Assembly: GCA_026419785.1 (NCBI GenBank)
Contig: JAODTK010002510.1
Coordinates: forward strand, 62,001 to 126,000
Origin: Sclerodactyla briareus
Taxonomy: Eukaryota; Echinodermata; Holothuroidea; Dendrochirotida; Sclerodactylidae
Direction: 5' to 3'
DNA length: 64,000 bases
Shown here piece after piece: positions 35,501-47,439 of this stretch (position 1 is the stretch's first letter; each line of letters begins with the position of its first letter). The notes beneath the pieces are model-generated. The model worked only from the letters and a program-made list of their open reading frames with translations. It searched no databases and was not told the origin of the DNA. A program made the translations under genes and the position numbers.

Positions 35501-36465
35501 CGACGCCCAAAAACCAGAACGAAAATATATGAAATAGGAAACTCCTAGTGTAATTCGAAAGTGTTCTCTGTAGTAGTGCCTATATTTTCTGACGTTCAAA
35601 TGCAACTTCAATTATAACACTATATACAGGTATTACCGGTAAACATTCAGGTTGGTATGCGTACGCCACGAATCGATTAACTCCAGATGAGCCTCTCATT
35701 AATTTTGGCTCCGTCCCCAGTTTTTAATTTTTTTTATTGCTGTCGTCCTCAATCAGTTATGATGGATTCGATTGTATTCAGATCATTATCTCATTTATCT
35801 CTCTCATCATGTTTATCTATACTATCTGATGAGTACCGGTACCTAAGAGTCTCGCAGCACGACACACTATCTTACAGAACAAAACATGATCAATACTACT
35901 ACTATGGTACGTGAATCCAAGTACCTTTACTTCTGAGGCTGAAGTGCTGTATATTTTTCATTAAATAATCCTGAATTCATCTCTGAAATGTCATCTGACT
36001 CGGTATAAATAAGTCCCTCGGATAGCAATAGGTGTAGTTAATTATGGAGACATAAGCCCGGACAATAACACTGGGCCAACTATTGTCACAGCTAGTTTCG
36101 CTGAAGAGAATCGGACGTTGCTACGAGGGCACTTCATTGGTAATTGTAGTTATTCCTATTTTGTTGAATTCAATTCATTGCCATCTTCCCAAAGTTTAAT
36201 GTTTTTATCTAATATTCGCAGTTTGAAAAATAATTTTGGGATGTCTTCCTGACTTTCTCTCTTCGTCTAGACACCAATGGCTGTATGTTTTTTTACAGGA
36301 AACCTGGTGGTGAACGAAGGAATTCTCTTTATTACATCGACCTAACAATACTTTAACTGACAACCACGAGTGGGGCATTTAAAAAAAGATAGAGGGGTTT
36401 TTTTGTTACGTATGATTGTCGGTCATCAAACGGGATGATGATGATGTACGAAGTTTATTATTGAA
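32501..36465. other. mostly unassigned; possible SINE trace near 32530
   Basis: AAGCCGGGGTTTGAATCGAG (about 32538) is a possible decayed B-box segment. Frames of 143 codons (+, 34194-34625) and 126 codons (-, 34910-35290) are open but unrecognised. The latter is rich in charged residues and could be a decayed coding exon. Nothing else is supported. Confidence 0.35.
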
Positions 36466-36469
36466 TTAT

Positions 36470-36740
36470 ATATTAGTTGGTTAAGCCTCGGCTTTTCGGA
36501 CCCGGTGGACCGGGGTTCAAATGCCGGCCGGGGTTCGAATGCCGGCCGGGTCATACCAATTTACGTTGCAGTCTGCTTGGAATAAACCCCCTCCTTCACA
36601 AGAGGTAGTGCCATAAAGGCATGACCTATCCGTGGACTTGGTGGAAGATGCCGCAGCTGACCAGTATGTGCAGTGTCCAGGTTCCGACCCTTGCCGGGCC
36701 TCGAATACGCTCCATCCTCTGCCCGGCAAGTACCCCATAA
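36470..36740 (+). mobile_element. tRNA-like SINE with duplicated B-box segment
   Basis: TTGGTTAAGCCTCGGC resembles an A box. CCGGGGTTCAAATGCCGGC is a B box, and it is directly repeated as CCGGGGTTCGAATGCCGG before CCGGGTCATACC. The duplicated stretch is about 18 bp, so the copy has two B boxes in tandem. The body continues to about 36740 and ends near an A-rich TACCCCATAAAAAAG. Confidence 0.6.
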
Positions 36741-36799
36741 AAAAGTAGGATCTATTTCTTAGTCAGTAAACTGTAATGTTATGGTATCCGTGGAGTTGC

Positions 36800-37385
36800 A
36801 CTTGTTTGGTTTGAAAATTGTTCGCTGGTGCTATTTTGCTGATGACACTACACATTTTTACAGGCAAAAATTCAGAGGAATCGGAAAACCTTACATCTGA
36901 GGAGCTAAGTAATTTTAGTGATTGTTTTTCAGCTAACCAAAAATTTTCATGATATTGAGAAAAAAACTTCATTGTCTTCAATTAAGGAAGACCCCATATA
37001 ATTATGACATACACCTGATCGGGGGTCAATCAATAGGTTAAGAAACTTACATTTTTTAGGAGTTATATTGATTCTCGCCTTCCTTGGAGTGAGCATGCCC
37101 ATTATATTTCATCACGAATGGCAGAAGGTATTGGTGTCATGTTAAAACTGAAATACATTCTTCCTCCAGCATATGAGGAATTCCAATCTTTATACGCGTA
37201 ATATCTCTGTACATCAGTACATTAACCGACATGCTGCAGATATTACGTATTCCAAGGTCTACAGTTTCACATTATTATGAAAGCAGCTCAGACATAGGAA
37301 ATCCTAAATTGCGGAACAAATTGCCTAAAATGACCTAAAATACTGCGAAACATCACTTGAATGAGAATTACGCTCTAACGTTAAA
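36800..37385 (+). mobile_element. LINE reverse-transcriptase fragment (Jockey/CR1-type order)
   Basis: FADDTTHFYTGKN gives the catalytic FADD box near 36833-36870. It continues to SEELSNFSDCFSANQKFS and then KNFIVFN, the usual 'N..L..W...NKL.LN..KT..I.F' region. After a frame change comes FLGVIL/IDSRLPWSEH, then ISSRMAEGIGVMLKLKYILP and a decayed C-terminal block ending near IRNPKLRNKLPKM. It is truncated 5' and carries multiple frame breaks. It differs from the adjacent Rex1-like LINE in its thumb sequence, so it is a second lineage. Confidence 0.7.
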
Positions 37386-37879
37386 TATCGCACGACTTTC
37401 GTGTGCATCTATCGACGATAACGAGAAGTGGTTCATTCCAATAACGCGTCATTAACATCAGTCTGTTCACCGAACATTTAAATACTGTCGTTAGCTGCGG
37501 CCAATTTTTTTCCCCCGGGAAATTTTCCCATTTTATTGTTACTACTATGTATGTACCAGGCCGCAACGTTTCTAATCAGGCAGCCAAGGAAACTGGTGAC
37601 GTATTGCATAACACGAGACCAATCCCCACTCCCTTTGATCGTTAGCTGAGATTTTAACTGTACCCTTAAACAGTAACATTCATTACTACCAGCAGTTGAC
37701 ATGTACAACTCGAGGGCTGCTAACCCTGGACTTATTCTAGTCTAATGTAAGACTTTTCACTGGCGATACAACTCCACCATTCGATTAGCTGATCATAACC
37801 TGATTAACATAAGACCAAACCGAATACGGCCTATCATCAGGGACAAAGCCAACACCAACAACTGTCCTGACTGTTCACG

Positions 37880-39068
37880 CAATGGAATGAAGACAGAATC
37901 TTGGAAGGTGATCGAGAAAGCTTAAGACAAATCCACTCCGAATTAAAGAGAGTAATCCGAGAGAAGAAAGCGGCATACAAGGACAAATTTTCGTTTTAAC
38001 AGAAAACAAGATGGGAAAAGGTATGAATGGTTCGTTGATAGTGGATACAGGAAAACCTACATCTTGCCAACCGCCACGATTAATACCCGAAATATGCAAA
38101 TGAACTAAATTCTTTATAACCGTTTTTAATCCATCAGGACTTTTCTCGGCTGAACGTCACCATATACTGATCTACGGCTAACAGTTTCCTTTCCAGAGGG
38201 TGAATGTCACAACTTCACGTTACCCGAAGATGAAGTGCGACACCACTTTCAAAGCTCAACTCATCAAAGTCAGTTTGGACCCTGACAGAGACTCACACCC
38301 TCGGTCCTGAAACAAACACAACTGGCTTATATATTTACCTACATTTTTAATCAGTCCTTTACTTATTATTTACTTTATTTATGGAAGCGATCTTGTATTA
38401 TCCCTGTGCCCAAATCCAGTGCAATATTCCTGTTATAATGACTTCGAACCGTTGCCCTATACCGGCTGTACCGATGAAAGTGGTGAACGCACATTTTTGA
38501 AGCAATTTAAACCATTTGTATCAATGTTTTTAGATCCCTTTCAATTGCATATCAGTCTGGGCGCAGCTGTGAAGATACCAACATGTCTTTCAGAAAGTTT
38601 GTATGTTCACCTTGAACTTCTTGCCGTGTAATTAAATGCTCGTGGTCATGTTTTTCGACTTCCCCTCTGCATTTAATACTAAACAACCACATATCCTAGC
38701 ACAAAACTGCCCTATAAGGTTCCCTCATAATCATTGAATGGACATCGCAAGTGCTTGGAACTTGCCCCAACCTGCTGTTCGGATATTATTCATTCAGACA
38801 CTGGGCGCTCCCCAGGGGGACGGTTTCTAAGCTCCATTCTTTCTCATATTAGTACACCCTGATTCAAACATCCCCTAAGCATGGGTGCTCACTCATTAAG
38901 TTGGCGGACGACAACCCCCTTTGAGATTTTAATTACTGGTTCCTATGACCCGTGCAACCTCAACGATATCGCGGATTTTGCAAATTACTGTGACTTTTGA
39001 GTTTAAATGTTTCTAAAACCAAAGGAATGGTTATCGATCTCGTCGGGACACTACCCCCCACCCTCCCA
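37880..39068 (+). mobile_element. Rex1/CR1-like LINE, 5' part (interrupted)
   Basis: The frames read in order LRQIHSELKRVIREKKAAYK (linker after the endonuclease), CQPPRLIPEICK, LFSAERHH, LPEDEVRHHFQS, then SCIIPVPKSSA (finger) and NDFEPLP with LDPFQLH. They continue with MLVVMFFDFPSAFNTKQP (catalytic-region aspartate), a decayed '(N)TGAPQG' box near 38795-38815, a degraded FADD box (KLADDNPL) near 38900 and SKTKGMVIDL-like sequence. The reading is cut at 39068-39075 by the hAT-like element and resumes at 40768. Many frame breaks mark it as inactive. Confidence 0.8.
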
Positions 39069-39075
39069 CTGTTAT
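39068..39075. repeat. 8-bp target-site duplication, left copy
   Basis: ACTGTTAT directly abuts the left terminus CAAGGGCGGCGAT. The identical octamer follows the right terminus at 40760-40767. Perfect 8-bp duplications are characteristic of hAT transposition. Confidence 0.85.
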
Positions 39076-40759
39076 CAAGGGCGGCGATTGTGTTGGCGGT
39101 TGGGGGGGACGGACAAGATGGATCCCTCTAAGAAGAGCGCCACCACAGGTTGGCGCGTATCGTACAAGAAAATTTTTCGTTTGACAGACCCCCTACATTG
39201 AAGGAAACGGCACTTCCCATGCCTTATGGGATAGTAGGCAGCATTCCTAACATTGATAACAAATTTTATTTCAGGAAAAGTTCTCCAAAAAACTTATCGC
39301 CTTAGGGATCAATTCAAGGTTTTGTGTTTGGGTGTTGTGACCATTCTGAACTACGATGCAAGTGAAGTTTTCAGTCATGAAAGATCAATCGAAATGGGCA
39401 ATGCACCACTTATAACGTTCGCGCGAAGCGCGGGATTTTGCAGGATCCAATTGACCAACTATCGACTTGCACTGATCTCCCTCCCTGTTATCACTACGAT
39501 AGGCAGCCTGAGTTTTTTACGCAAAGATTACATCCCCCGTTTTTTTATCTTCTTGCGGGCCACAGTCGCATGGGAGGGACACTCCTACTTGGAATGATAA
39601 ATGAGTATACACAGAAGGAACTGGGCAATGCGCGCGAAGCGCGCGCGAACATTTTACACTTTTTTGACATTCCATCTAAACGACAGACAATCTTTGATAT
39701 GAACTTGTTTCACCAAAAATGTTAATCATGTCTTTGCAACGAATTGTGGAGTTCTCCTGCCGAATCTTCGATGGCGATTTTATGGGTTTTCAGGGTTTTC
39801 ACCCGCACCGTGTGGCCTCCCCCCTTAGATGTGCACCTGCACCGTGCACGCAAAAACAACTTCCAAAAAGGTCGCACTCATAAATGAGTGCCGAATACTC
39901 TATTTTAATTTGCAGATTTTTTAAATTGTCAGCATAGACCATATTTTGCCAAACCAAATTACAGGTCCCGCAGGAGGTAGAACCAGCCCCGTCGCCCCAA
40001 CAGTCCTTCCCCTCCAAGGCCAATACAACAAAGTTTAACACTTTTTGGCCTTCCAATCAATAGTCAGCATCCAGAGAGAGCAATATTTGGACTTTTGGCC
40101 GCCTTTTCTCCTTGAATCATGTCTTTCTGACGACGCGATTTGTGGGCGTTCCCTGGTTGCATTTTCGATGCGGCATCGTGTGCCCTCATATGATAGATGT
40201 GCACAGCTAGTGCACTCAACTTTCAACCACCCAAGTGGTCGCACCGTGAATAAATAAAAATCAAAGATCCTTCAGTTGTACGACCTCCCCGTCGTCTCCA
40301 CCCCCTTCACCTCAGATGCGATTGTTAGACAACGTCCAATGAAAGAGAGACACACCAACTGTTGAAGCCAGTCTTATGCAAAAAATAGGGATTGGACAGA
40401 GAACCATTCTTTCATTGATAATTTTAATTGATAATGTTAAGGAACATCATATTTTTGCAGAAGGCACATCATATGTCTTAAAACACTATATAACCAGGCA
40501 CATGAAATACCCCCCCCCCGCGCGCAAGCGCGCAAAAATTTCGAAATTGGAGCGCAAAAATTCACACAACTTGCTCTTTAGGTCATCATGCAATTTGTTT
40601 AAACATGGTTGCTGATGGACAAGTCGGATACAGTGTCACAACATAGCAGTCGGGGCTCAAATATTGGGGAGGACAAATGCATTGCGTCCCCCCCAACCCA
40701 AATATTGGGGGGGGGGACGCGTCCCCCCGTCCCCCCCCCCCCCATGATCGCCGCCCTTG
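39076..40759. mobile_element. hAT-like DNA element, probably non-autonomous, inserted in a LINE
   Basis: 1684 bp. The termini are perfect inverted repeats for 13 bp, CAAGGGCGGCGAT at the left and its reverse complement ATCGCCGCCCTTG at the right. Exact 8-bp direct duplications (ACTGTTAT) flank them. G- or C-rich stretches lie just inside both ends. The interior has no transposase I recognise; the best frames (39253-39725, two overlapping) lack the hAT dimerisation signature. It contains three GCGCGAAGCGC/GCGCGCAAGCGCGC palindromes (about 39420, 39630, 40519) and a diverged direct repeat of about 210 bp (39830-40040 against 40190-40400, both with TAGATGTGCAC...GGTCGCAC). The intact duplication implies insertion after the host LINE had already landed. 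Confidence 0.85.
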
Positions 40760-41455
40760 ACTGTTATCATTAAGGATAGTGTTATTGACCGTGTTCATTC
40801 TTACAAATACCTTGGTGTCACCCTGAATGACAAGTTAACATGGGGTGACCATATACCGATGCCCCAGATTGGGGGAAGGAAGCTAAACCCCCGTTTATAC
40901 TGTTTCCGTAAATTGTCACTTTTAATGTTCGCCAAGAGATTTTGGTTATCTTTTATAGCGCCTTCATAGAGGGGGCCTGCGTTACTGTTTGATTCTGCTG
41001 AGGTGGCAATGTTCCGGACTGGAAAGAATCGTATTAACTATCTCATAATAAAGCAAGTGTGTGGTTTTGGGATGTTTCGACAGTCTGTCGACTCATTTCA
41101 CCATTGTCCTCGTCGAGTCCAAACTTGACACCATCTGGACCGCCACAAGTCCATCCCCTACACACCTTTTACTAACAGAACAAATCCAGATAGGCATGGA
41201 AGGTTAGACTCCCCTGTCTAAAACAACAGGCATCGCAATTCATTCGTATCACATGCATAACAGTTCATAATGATATATGGTGCGCTAATTTTTTTATCTT
41301 TTTCCAATTTTGATATAATTACTGTATATCTAAGTATATATTTCTACAAGTGTTTATTCTCCATTTCTGTTATCCCGTACGTGCGGTACCTGAATGTTCC
41401 GTTTGGATCAATACAGTTTTATTACCTTACCTTACCCTCCCTTACCTCACGTTGT
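40760..41455 (+). mobile_element. Rex1/CR1-like LINE, 3' part and tail
   Basis: This stretch resumes the LINE after the second ACTGTTAT. TVIIKDSVIDRVHSYKYLGV then TLNDKLTWGDHI is the post-catalytic block, and RLYCFRKLSL with FWLSFIAPS belongs to the thumb. Decayed sequence follows (HPLYTPFTNRT). The 3' end has CTGAATGTTCCGTTTGGATC then AATACAG and a TTACC-type repeat tail (about 41390-41455). This is the layout of Rex1-like LINEs, whose 3' ends carry a 'GGATCAATAAAG' word plus a short microsatellite. Confidence 0.8.
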
Positions 41456-41559
41456 TTCGAAAAAGCATTTATTCAAATACCTAAGAGATCATTTCATCCA
41501 GTAATACCACTGTAGTGAAAGTCGTTCATACATGATGCGTTGTAAGGATGGGGTGGTAG

Positions 41560-42460
41560 GGTTAGAAGTTGTTAACCGGGGTTCTAGTGGGTTGTGGTTC
41601 TACTCATTTTTTCAACATTTGTTTTCTTTTACACTATTCAATCCATAGGTTTGTAGATCTGTTACCTTCAAACTGCGAAGCATCGTTGCATAACGACGGC
41701 CGTTATCAACGACTGGAAGCCAGCCAAGTCACTTGTACACGCCTGGTGATCTCGCGCATAGACTATTGTAATGCCTGTGGCTGTATGGGGTGGCCAAAAA
41801 CCAGTTCTCCTGAACAAATTAGCAAACGGCCCCCCCCCCCCCCTTCATCAAAATCTGTACTGCCGCGAAATCATCATTCTGACTCCCCGCTCATCGCAAA
41901 CATCACCCATTCTACGGGATCTTCACTGGCTACCAGTCGAGCAACGAATTATCTTCAGAACCCGCGTCTGTCTTACAAGTCTATCCACCACGGAAGCCCC
42001 CTCCTACATGAGTCGACATGCTTGAGATCACCTGTCCACGCCGACGCTAATGAACGGTCGACTGGTTAATCCCCTCGAGTCCGCCAGTGCATTTTTGTTG
42101 GTTGGCGAAAAGAATTTCGGCCATCCTCGTCCAATCGCTTGGGGAATGCTCTCCTGGCAATGTAAGAAATGCAAAACCGTTTGACGCTTTTAGAAAACCT
42201 ATTCAGACCATTTTCTAATGTATCGAGAGATTGTTTTTGCGGTCACATTTTTACAGCTTTACCTCTTAGTGCCTTTTTAGCATCTCCGTATTTTTTACTA
42301 TTTTTGATCAAATTTCTGATTTTGCATGTGAGTTTGTTGTCATTCTCATACTTTTACTCACTTTTCTATTCAACGTGCTTTGTAACTGTAAAGCGCTTTG
42401 AACCATTTGTGATTTGACGCATATATTAATATGGTATCAATAATAATATAATCCTCATTT
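41560..42460 (+). mobile_element. L2/CR1-type LINE 3' fragment
   Basis: LVISRIDYCNACG is followed by the 'GxPK' step in decayed form and, in other frames, by PILRDLHWLPVEQRIIFRTR then SYKSIHHGSP. LGNVRNAKPFDAFRKPIQTIF ends the protein. The order RIDYCN ... LHWLPVEQRI ... YK(A/S)IHG matches the C-terminal end of L2/CR1-type LINE proteins. The 3' tail has TGTAAAGCGCTTTGAACC (about 42387) and then ATA-rich sequence to about 42455, a common tail in these LINEs. A poly(C) run at 41830-41842 breaks the frame. Confidence 0.75.
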
Positions 42461-43925
42461 CACCTGAGAGTGCCTACTTTGATAACCCCAACACGGGGTT
42501 TTCTAGATCACTTTCCTTTCACTTGATTTTCCCTTGATCTATTCGCCATATCTTATATTGTTAGTTGTTAGTCATCGAGCAAAGGAAACAAATAATGATA
42601 ATGAAATGAAATGAAAAGTGTATTAACTATACACAACACATATCAATGACCCATGAGTGGGGGACAACACGAAATATAGTGCATGGCTACCAAATCTGAA
42701 TGAGTGACACCCGCAAACGGCTTCTAAACGGGATGAGAAGTAAACCGCGGGGACGGTCTGGGGGAGGGGCGCCAACACTCACTCTTTACTGCGCACCCGA
42801 AACAAGAGGAGGGGCCGATGAATACCCCCACCACAATCCACTCCACCATGGCACTGCACAGAACTACGGGTGAATCGCAACACAACGCAACACAAACAGA
42901 CGTCCCAATCCCGGACTCACCGAATGAAACTATAAATATACGTAACCTGCAATCCTCCAAAATAGTCCTCCACTCGTACATACAAATCCACAAAACCATT
43001 TACGAACGTCTACACTAATGGAGTTCTAACGGTACAAGTGAATAGGAAAATATACCGGTCTCCCAAGTATGACTCAAAAAAGAGGCTGAGGCTGCTCGAA
43101 TGTTTGCGAGAGAGTTCGGCCTGCGACGTTATTGGGCATGGAAGAGGTAAACGTATTGCATCTACTTATGAGCTATATAATACTGTTTACGTAAGCGGGC
43201 AGGTAACGGGATAATACGCCTGCACACTGCTAGAAGTGATTCAAGCCAACCGCAACAGAGCACCAAGCGTAACAGTAGTATAAACTACTTCTTCGGCCGC
43301 TCTCGAAAATATAGTCACCCCATTTCATTCCGAACATCGTTGTCCAATATCTCACACAATCTTCCATCCTTTTTCATCCCCAAAAGGGAAACTGGATTAT
43401 TTCGAGTCGTTTATGTGAAATGCAGTTTGCCTCTTCTGACCCGACTTCGAGGTATACACATAAGGTGATGAGAACATGGTGGTTTCCGGTATAGAAACGC
43501 GCCCGTTCATTCCCGCTGGGTCTGTAGACTAAAAATATTAATGAAATCTCCGATGGACCTCGCGACTGTACATAATTCATTGCTAGTTGAGATGCCGTGA
43601 CTGTTCCGCACTTTTCACTGATCCATGGTCATTTTGGTATCACCATTTTTTACGAAATGGCTGTGTTGAAGGGATTTTAACCCCCCGTTTTCGATAACTG
43701 GCTCCTTCGTATTTTGAATCATGGAATGGATGAACTGGGATCACTGTAAGAACCCAAAGAATAGCAGAGGATGCAGGTATCTAACGGGAATAGGCTCTTC
43801 ATCGACTTCACACACACTGCTAGCCTCTTATAGTGTTTAAGACATGTTGAAAACATTGGCCCGATATATAGGGCCCCAAACGGTGAAATAGCTCATTTTG
43901 AACTGACTTCTCTCATGAGCCCATC
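42461..43925. other. unassigned sequence
   Basis: GAAATGAAATGAAAAG at 42602 resembles a retroposon tail. No gene recognised. Confidence 0.4.
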
Positions 43926-43929
43926 GCGG

Positions 43930-45060
43930 ATCACGCGGTTCGTACCTCAAAGGGGAGTGTGACCACTTTAGTATCTCTGTATCGAACCTTTTTCAATTTC
44001 ACACCAGTATCCTCTTATGATGTTAATGCCAGGAAGGGGCCAGCGAGTTGTCATCATGCACTTCGTCTCCTTGCAGAGATCACTAGTGGTGTTTCCCAAG
44101 GAGCGTTCTTTGGACCGCGACTTTTTCTGGTCGTATATTGACGATCTGGAAGATTCGGTAGATTCCAGAGTTTGAAAGTTTGCAGACGATACCAATTGTA
44201 TCGGGAGGTTGCTACGAACGATTAGTTGCCATTGTCCCCAAAGGGATCTGAATTAATTCAACGGTCCTTTCGATTGGCAATGGTTTTTTCAATTTCATGC
44301 CAATAAGTTCAAAGTTATGCCTGTTTTAGTTTCCACAAATCGCACCGTCTTTCAAGTTAATTCAGAGAAGATCTCGGTGTTTTTTTAATTCTTCTTTGAA
44401 ACTTTCTAAGAAGTGTGGGCTGGAGCTTGCGAGGAAAGGTTAACTGGATTCTTGGGGTTTTGTGATTAGACTTCACTCTTTTTCCAGTTCCCTTGAATAA
44501 CGATATTGTTGTCAGGCGTTGTTTTAAGCCGCATGTGAGACGCTCACACCTGGGTATTCTGTCCCAAGTCATGGAATCCATATTTCCTGACATACAAGAG
44601 GTAATTGAAAAACGTTCACGAGGGCACTAAATTAAAATTACACCTGTCTTAGAGATTTACTTACGATGAAGCTGAGCCGAATTTCGAGGTGATTGATTCG
44701 GGTCCTTTAAGAGTGTTCATGGATATCCGAAGTCCCTCCGCCACATATTACACTTTGAGTTTTAGAAGTTACCAATCAATAGGTGGGTTATGCCTCAAGC
44801 GTCGTGGTGAACCATTAAATTTGGAGCATTCGGAAATATTTCCTCTCTCACAAAGTTATTAATGAGTGGGACTACCTTTCCTGAAAAGATGTTGTTCTGT
44901 CTCAGCGTGTGAAGCATTCACGACATCTTGATTTATTTTTTCAGGAACCGGCGAATTCCTTTAAGCATCTGGGTTGTTCTTCTGTTTTGGGGATGTTGTG
45001 GCTCCCGGGTCTCTCATGAGGATTGTGTCCTTCGTGACCCCTTTTCACTTAACTTAAAAT
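43930..45060 (+). mobile_element. CR1-type LINE fragment, reverse transcriptase
   Basis: EITSGVSQGAFFGPRLFLVVY is the '[21 protein letters not shown]' box, except for its last residues. After a frame change come DLEDSVDSRV-like sequence and KFADDTNC (about 44180-44200). WQWFFQFHANKFKVMPV follows, then EDLGVFF, CGLELARKG, ILGF and KPHVRRSHLGILSQVMES with DIQEVIEK, which equal 'RPHLEYCSQVWNPY..DI..VE'. It is truncated 5' and carries numerous frame breaks. It represents another lineage within the LINE cluster. Confidence 0.75.
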
Positions 45061-46890
45061 AATGCATGTTTATAAAAATAACCCCGTTTGGATGGACTTC
45101 GCCTGAATGACCACACAGCGAACTCACATACCAAGTATGAAGGTCTTGTTAACACGCTAAATTAGCTGACATATCCATTTTTCCTTTCCACAATATCCTC
45201 ATTTCCCCCCAAAAATGTGGCACGGTCTACACTAGACCCATGTAACTCTCCCCCATAAGAAAGGCCTGCATACCAAATTCCATTGTTCTTGACTCATCGA
45301 TGTTAACAGGTTCTCATACTTTGACCTCGCCTTGACCGCTTACCAGACCCCAGTGTATGGGACTATGTCTAATTATCGGGCACCCCTATACACCTCAGTT
45401 AACTTCATCTATCAGGAGAGTTACGAGTAATCGTTTTTCAAACACCGTTTACATACACCACACATACAACACATAAATTCCTCTGACATCGAACCCACAG
45501 AAGTCCGAGCTGCGGTTGCGGAGTCTCTTGATCGCTCTGTGAGCCGGTAACCGTTGCCAAGTACTCCCACAGACCTCACAGGCCTCTGGACCTCGTAATA
45601 TTGCCCGTGTCATCTTTGACGCTCCAGGATGCACCCTGCTGTCTGAGGATGCAGTCCTCGGAGTCACCATCCTGCTCGTGGTCCACCATTCGGCTCCAGC
45701 CCCTCCAGAGACTGCCCGCCGCAGCTAGTCAACATAGACTGTGGCTACATTTTCGTTCGGATCCTCCAGTTTTGGCTCACGTACGAGCGTGGAGACCAGC
45801 GACCTGTGATCAGTTGTGAGGACTGGGCACTCCTGCATACCCTGCAGTTCTGAGCATCGTTTCATTTCCCTGTCAATGAGTACATGGTGGAATTCCTTGG
45901 CAGTAACACCATAATTGGAGTACCAGTCCAGCGCCTCGCATCAGGTTTTTTGGAACCAAGAACTAGCAATTCACGCAGAATGACCTTTGCGTCAGAAGGG
46001 GCACATCATCCTCCACACCGAACAAAGTTGATCATAAACTCTTCTTTTCACAACAGTCATCGATTACCCCGGTGCACTGCGACGAACCCCCACAAGTGTG
46101 TCTTATCCTCAATCGCAATATGCGTCCGTTTGGTCATGTTTGCCTGTGTTGACCAAAGGAACAAGGTGGTCGCCACAGCAACAGCTACCCCCTGGGGCCG
46201 TACTACCCGACTATCGTCGCAGCCAGACCAGTAATTAGGTTTAGCCACCTACAGTGATCTCCTCGCCGAGCTCAGTTGCAGTCGCTGCACTTCAGAGAGA
46301 GCTGCAAACACCACTGCCCAGCATACCAAGTTCCTTTGGAAGCAGGCCAAACGGGCATTTCATTAAGTGAGAGGATGTTCCAGGAACAAAACCGGACAGC
46401 ACGCCTCAACTCCAACTGGAGCGACCAGTCAGTCCATTCGAGGTGGGTGACATCTCACAGCACCACCACAAATTGGCTCACCACTAGGACCAACAACTGT
46501 CCGGCGTCTCCACTTTCACACAATCACAACCGGCATCGGGTTCCCTAGGGCTTTGCCCCCGACACTCTTTCATCGGCGTGCTCTCCGCGGGGGCAGGGCT
46601 GGAAGCTACCCCTTGGACGAAGAACTCAACGACTCGCACCTGCTGCATTATAGCCACATGGCGAAATCACGACGTGTCATAATTCCAGAGGGAGTGTGAA
46701 AACTTCAGTCCCTCTGATCAGGGCTTCTTTTTTTTTCGCCATAGCGCTCTTGTGGTGGTAATGACAAGTACTACTTTGTTCGCCATATGACCCTGCGGCG
46801 TGGTGGAAATCTTTTCTGGCCGGGGAGAGGGGGCGGACGGTCGTAGTCCCTTCCCCTTCCAACTTCCCTTCCCCAAATGCAACGTCTATA
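45061..46890. other. unassigned, GC-richer block
   Basis: 45480-46560 is more GC-rich than its neighbours and open on both strands in short frames. The minus frame at 45449-45670 contains a CEVCG...W...H pattern that could be a metal knuckle of an element protein. I cannot assign the block to a family. Confidence 0.3.
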
Positions 46891-46894
46891 GTAT

Positions 46895-47240
46895 TAGGTT
46901 GCGTCTCGTCTATCCGACATGCTCAGTGATCAAGTTCCGCCACGTATCACGATCTTGCGCATGGTTCATTGTCCTTCCTCAAAACTGTTAATGTTGATGT
47001 CCTGGAATTGCGATTTGATTTTCCGAGCAAGGTAGTCCACGGTCCTCCCACTGGCTTAGTAGGATGTCTCAATGCTTCTCTCAGAGCGATCTTCGCTGAG
47101 CTTCTTCTTGTAGTCTCGCGAACGGCCGAAAAATCTCAACGTTTAGTGCTAACTACGAAAGACCCAAGGGATTGTGGTTGATTACATCATAGAGTTCATC
47201 GTGTTGTATCCAATTGTTATTGGTCCAACTCCTATTACGA
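46895..47240 (-). mobile_element. antisense LINE C-terminal fragment (copy 2)
   Basis: Co-linear with 13195-13520, with about the divergence of old copies. Shared words include CATGCTCAGTG, CCGCCACGTATCACG, CTTCTCTCAGAGCG and CCGAAAAATCTCA. On the minus strand GGPWTTLLGKSNRNS and MRFFG-like pieces match the C-terminal tail of an endonuclease-type LINE. It is truncated on both sides. Confidence 0.65.
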
Positions 47241-47439
47241 GGAGAAAAATAATGCACACCAGATTTGACGCCTACATAGTAAATAATAATTTGGGTTAGG
47301 CATTACCCGCGATTTTGATCAAGTCACACACGACTCATCCTAGCATAAGCAGATAAGTAACCGCACAATGGTACACATTAAACTTTTGAAACTTATTTCG
47401 ACCGAGCCGAAGTCGAGTGTTTGTCGACATAAGGGTATG

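Noticed and set aside
45449-45670. CEVCG...W...H pattern on the minus strand as a zinc finger gene
   Set aside because: A single partial knuckle in a short frame is not enough, and no neighbouring domains support it.
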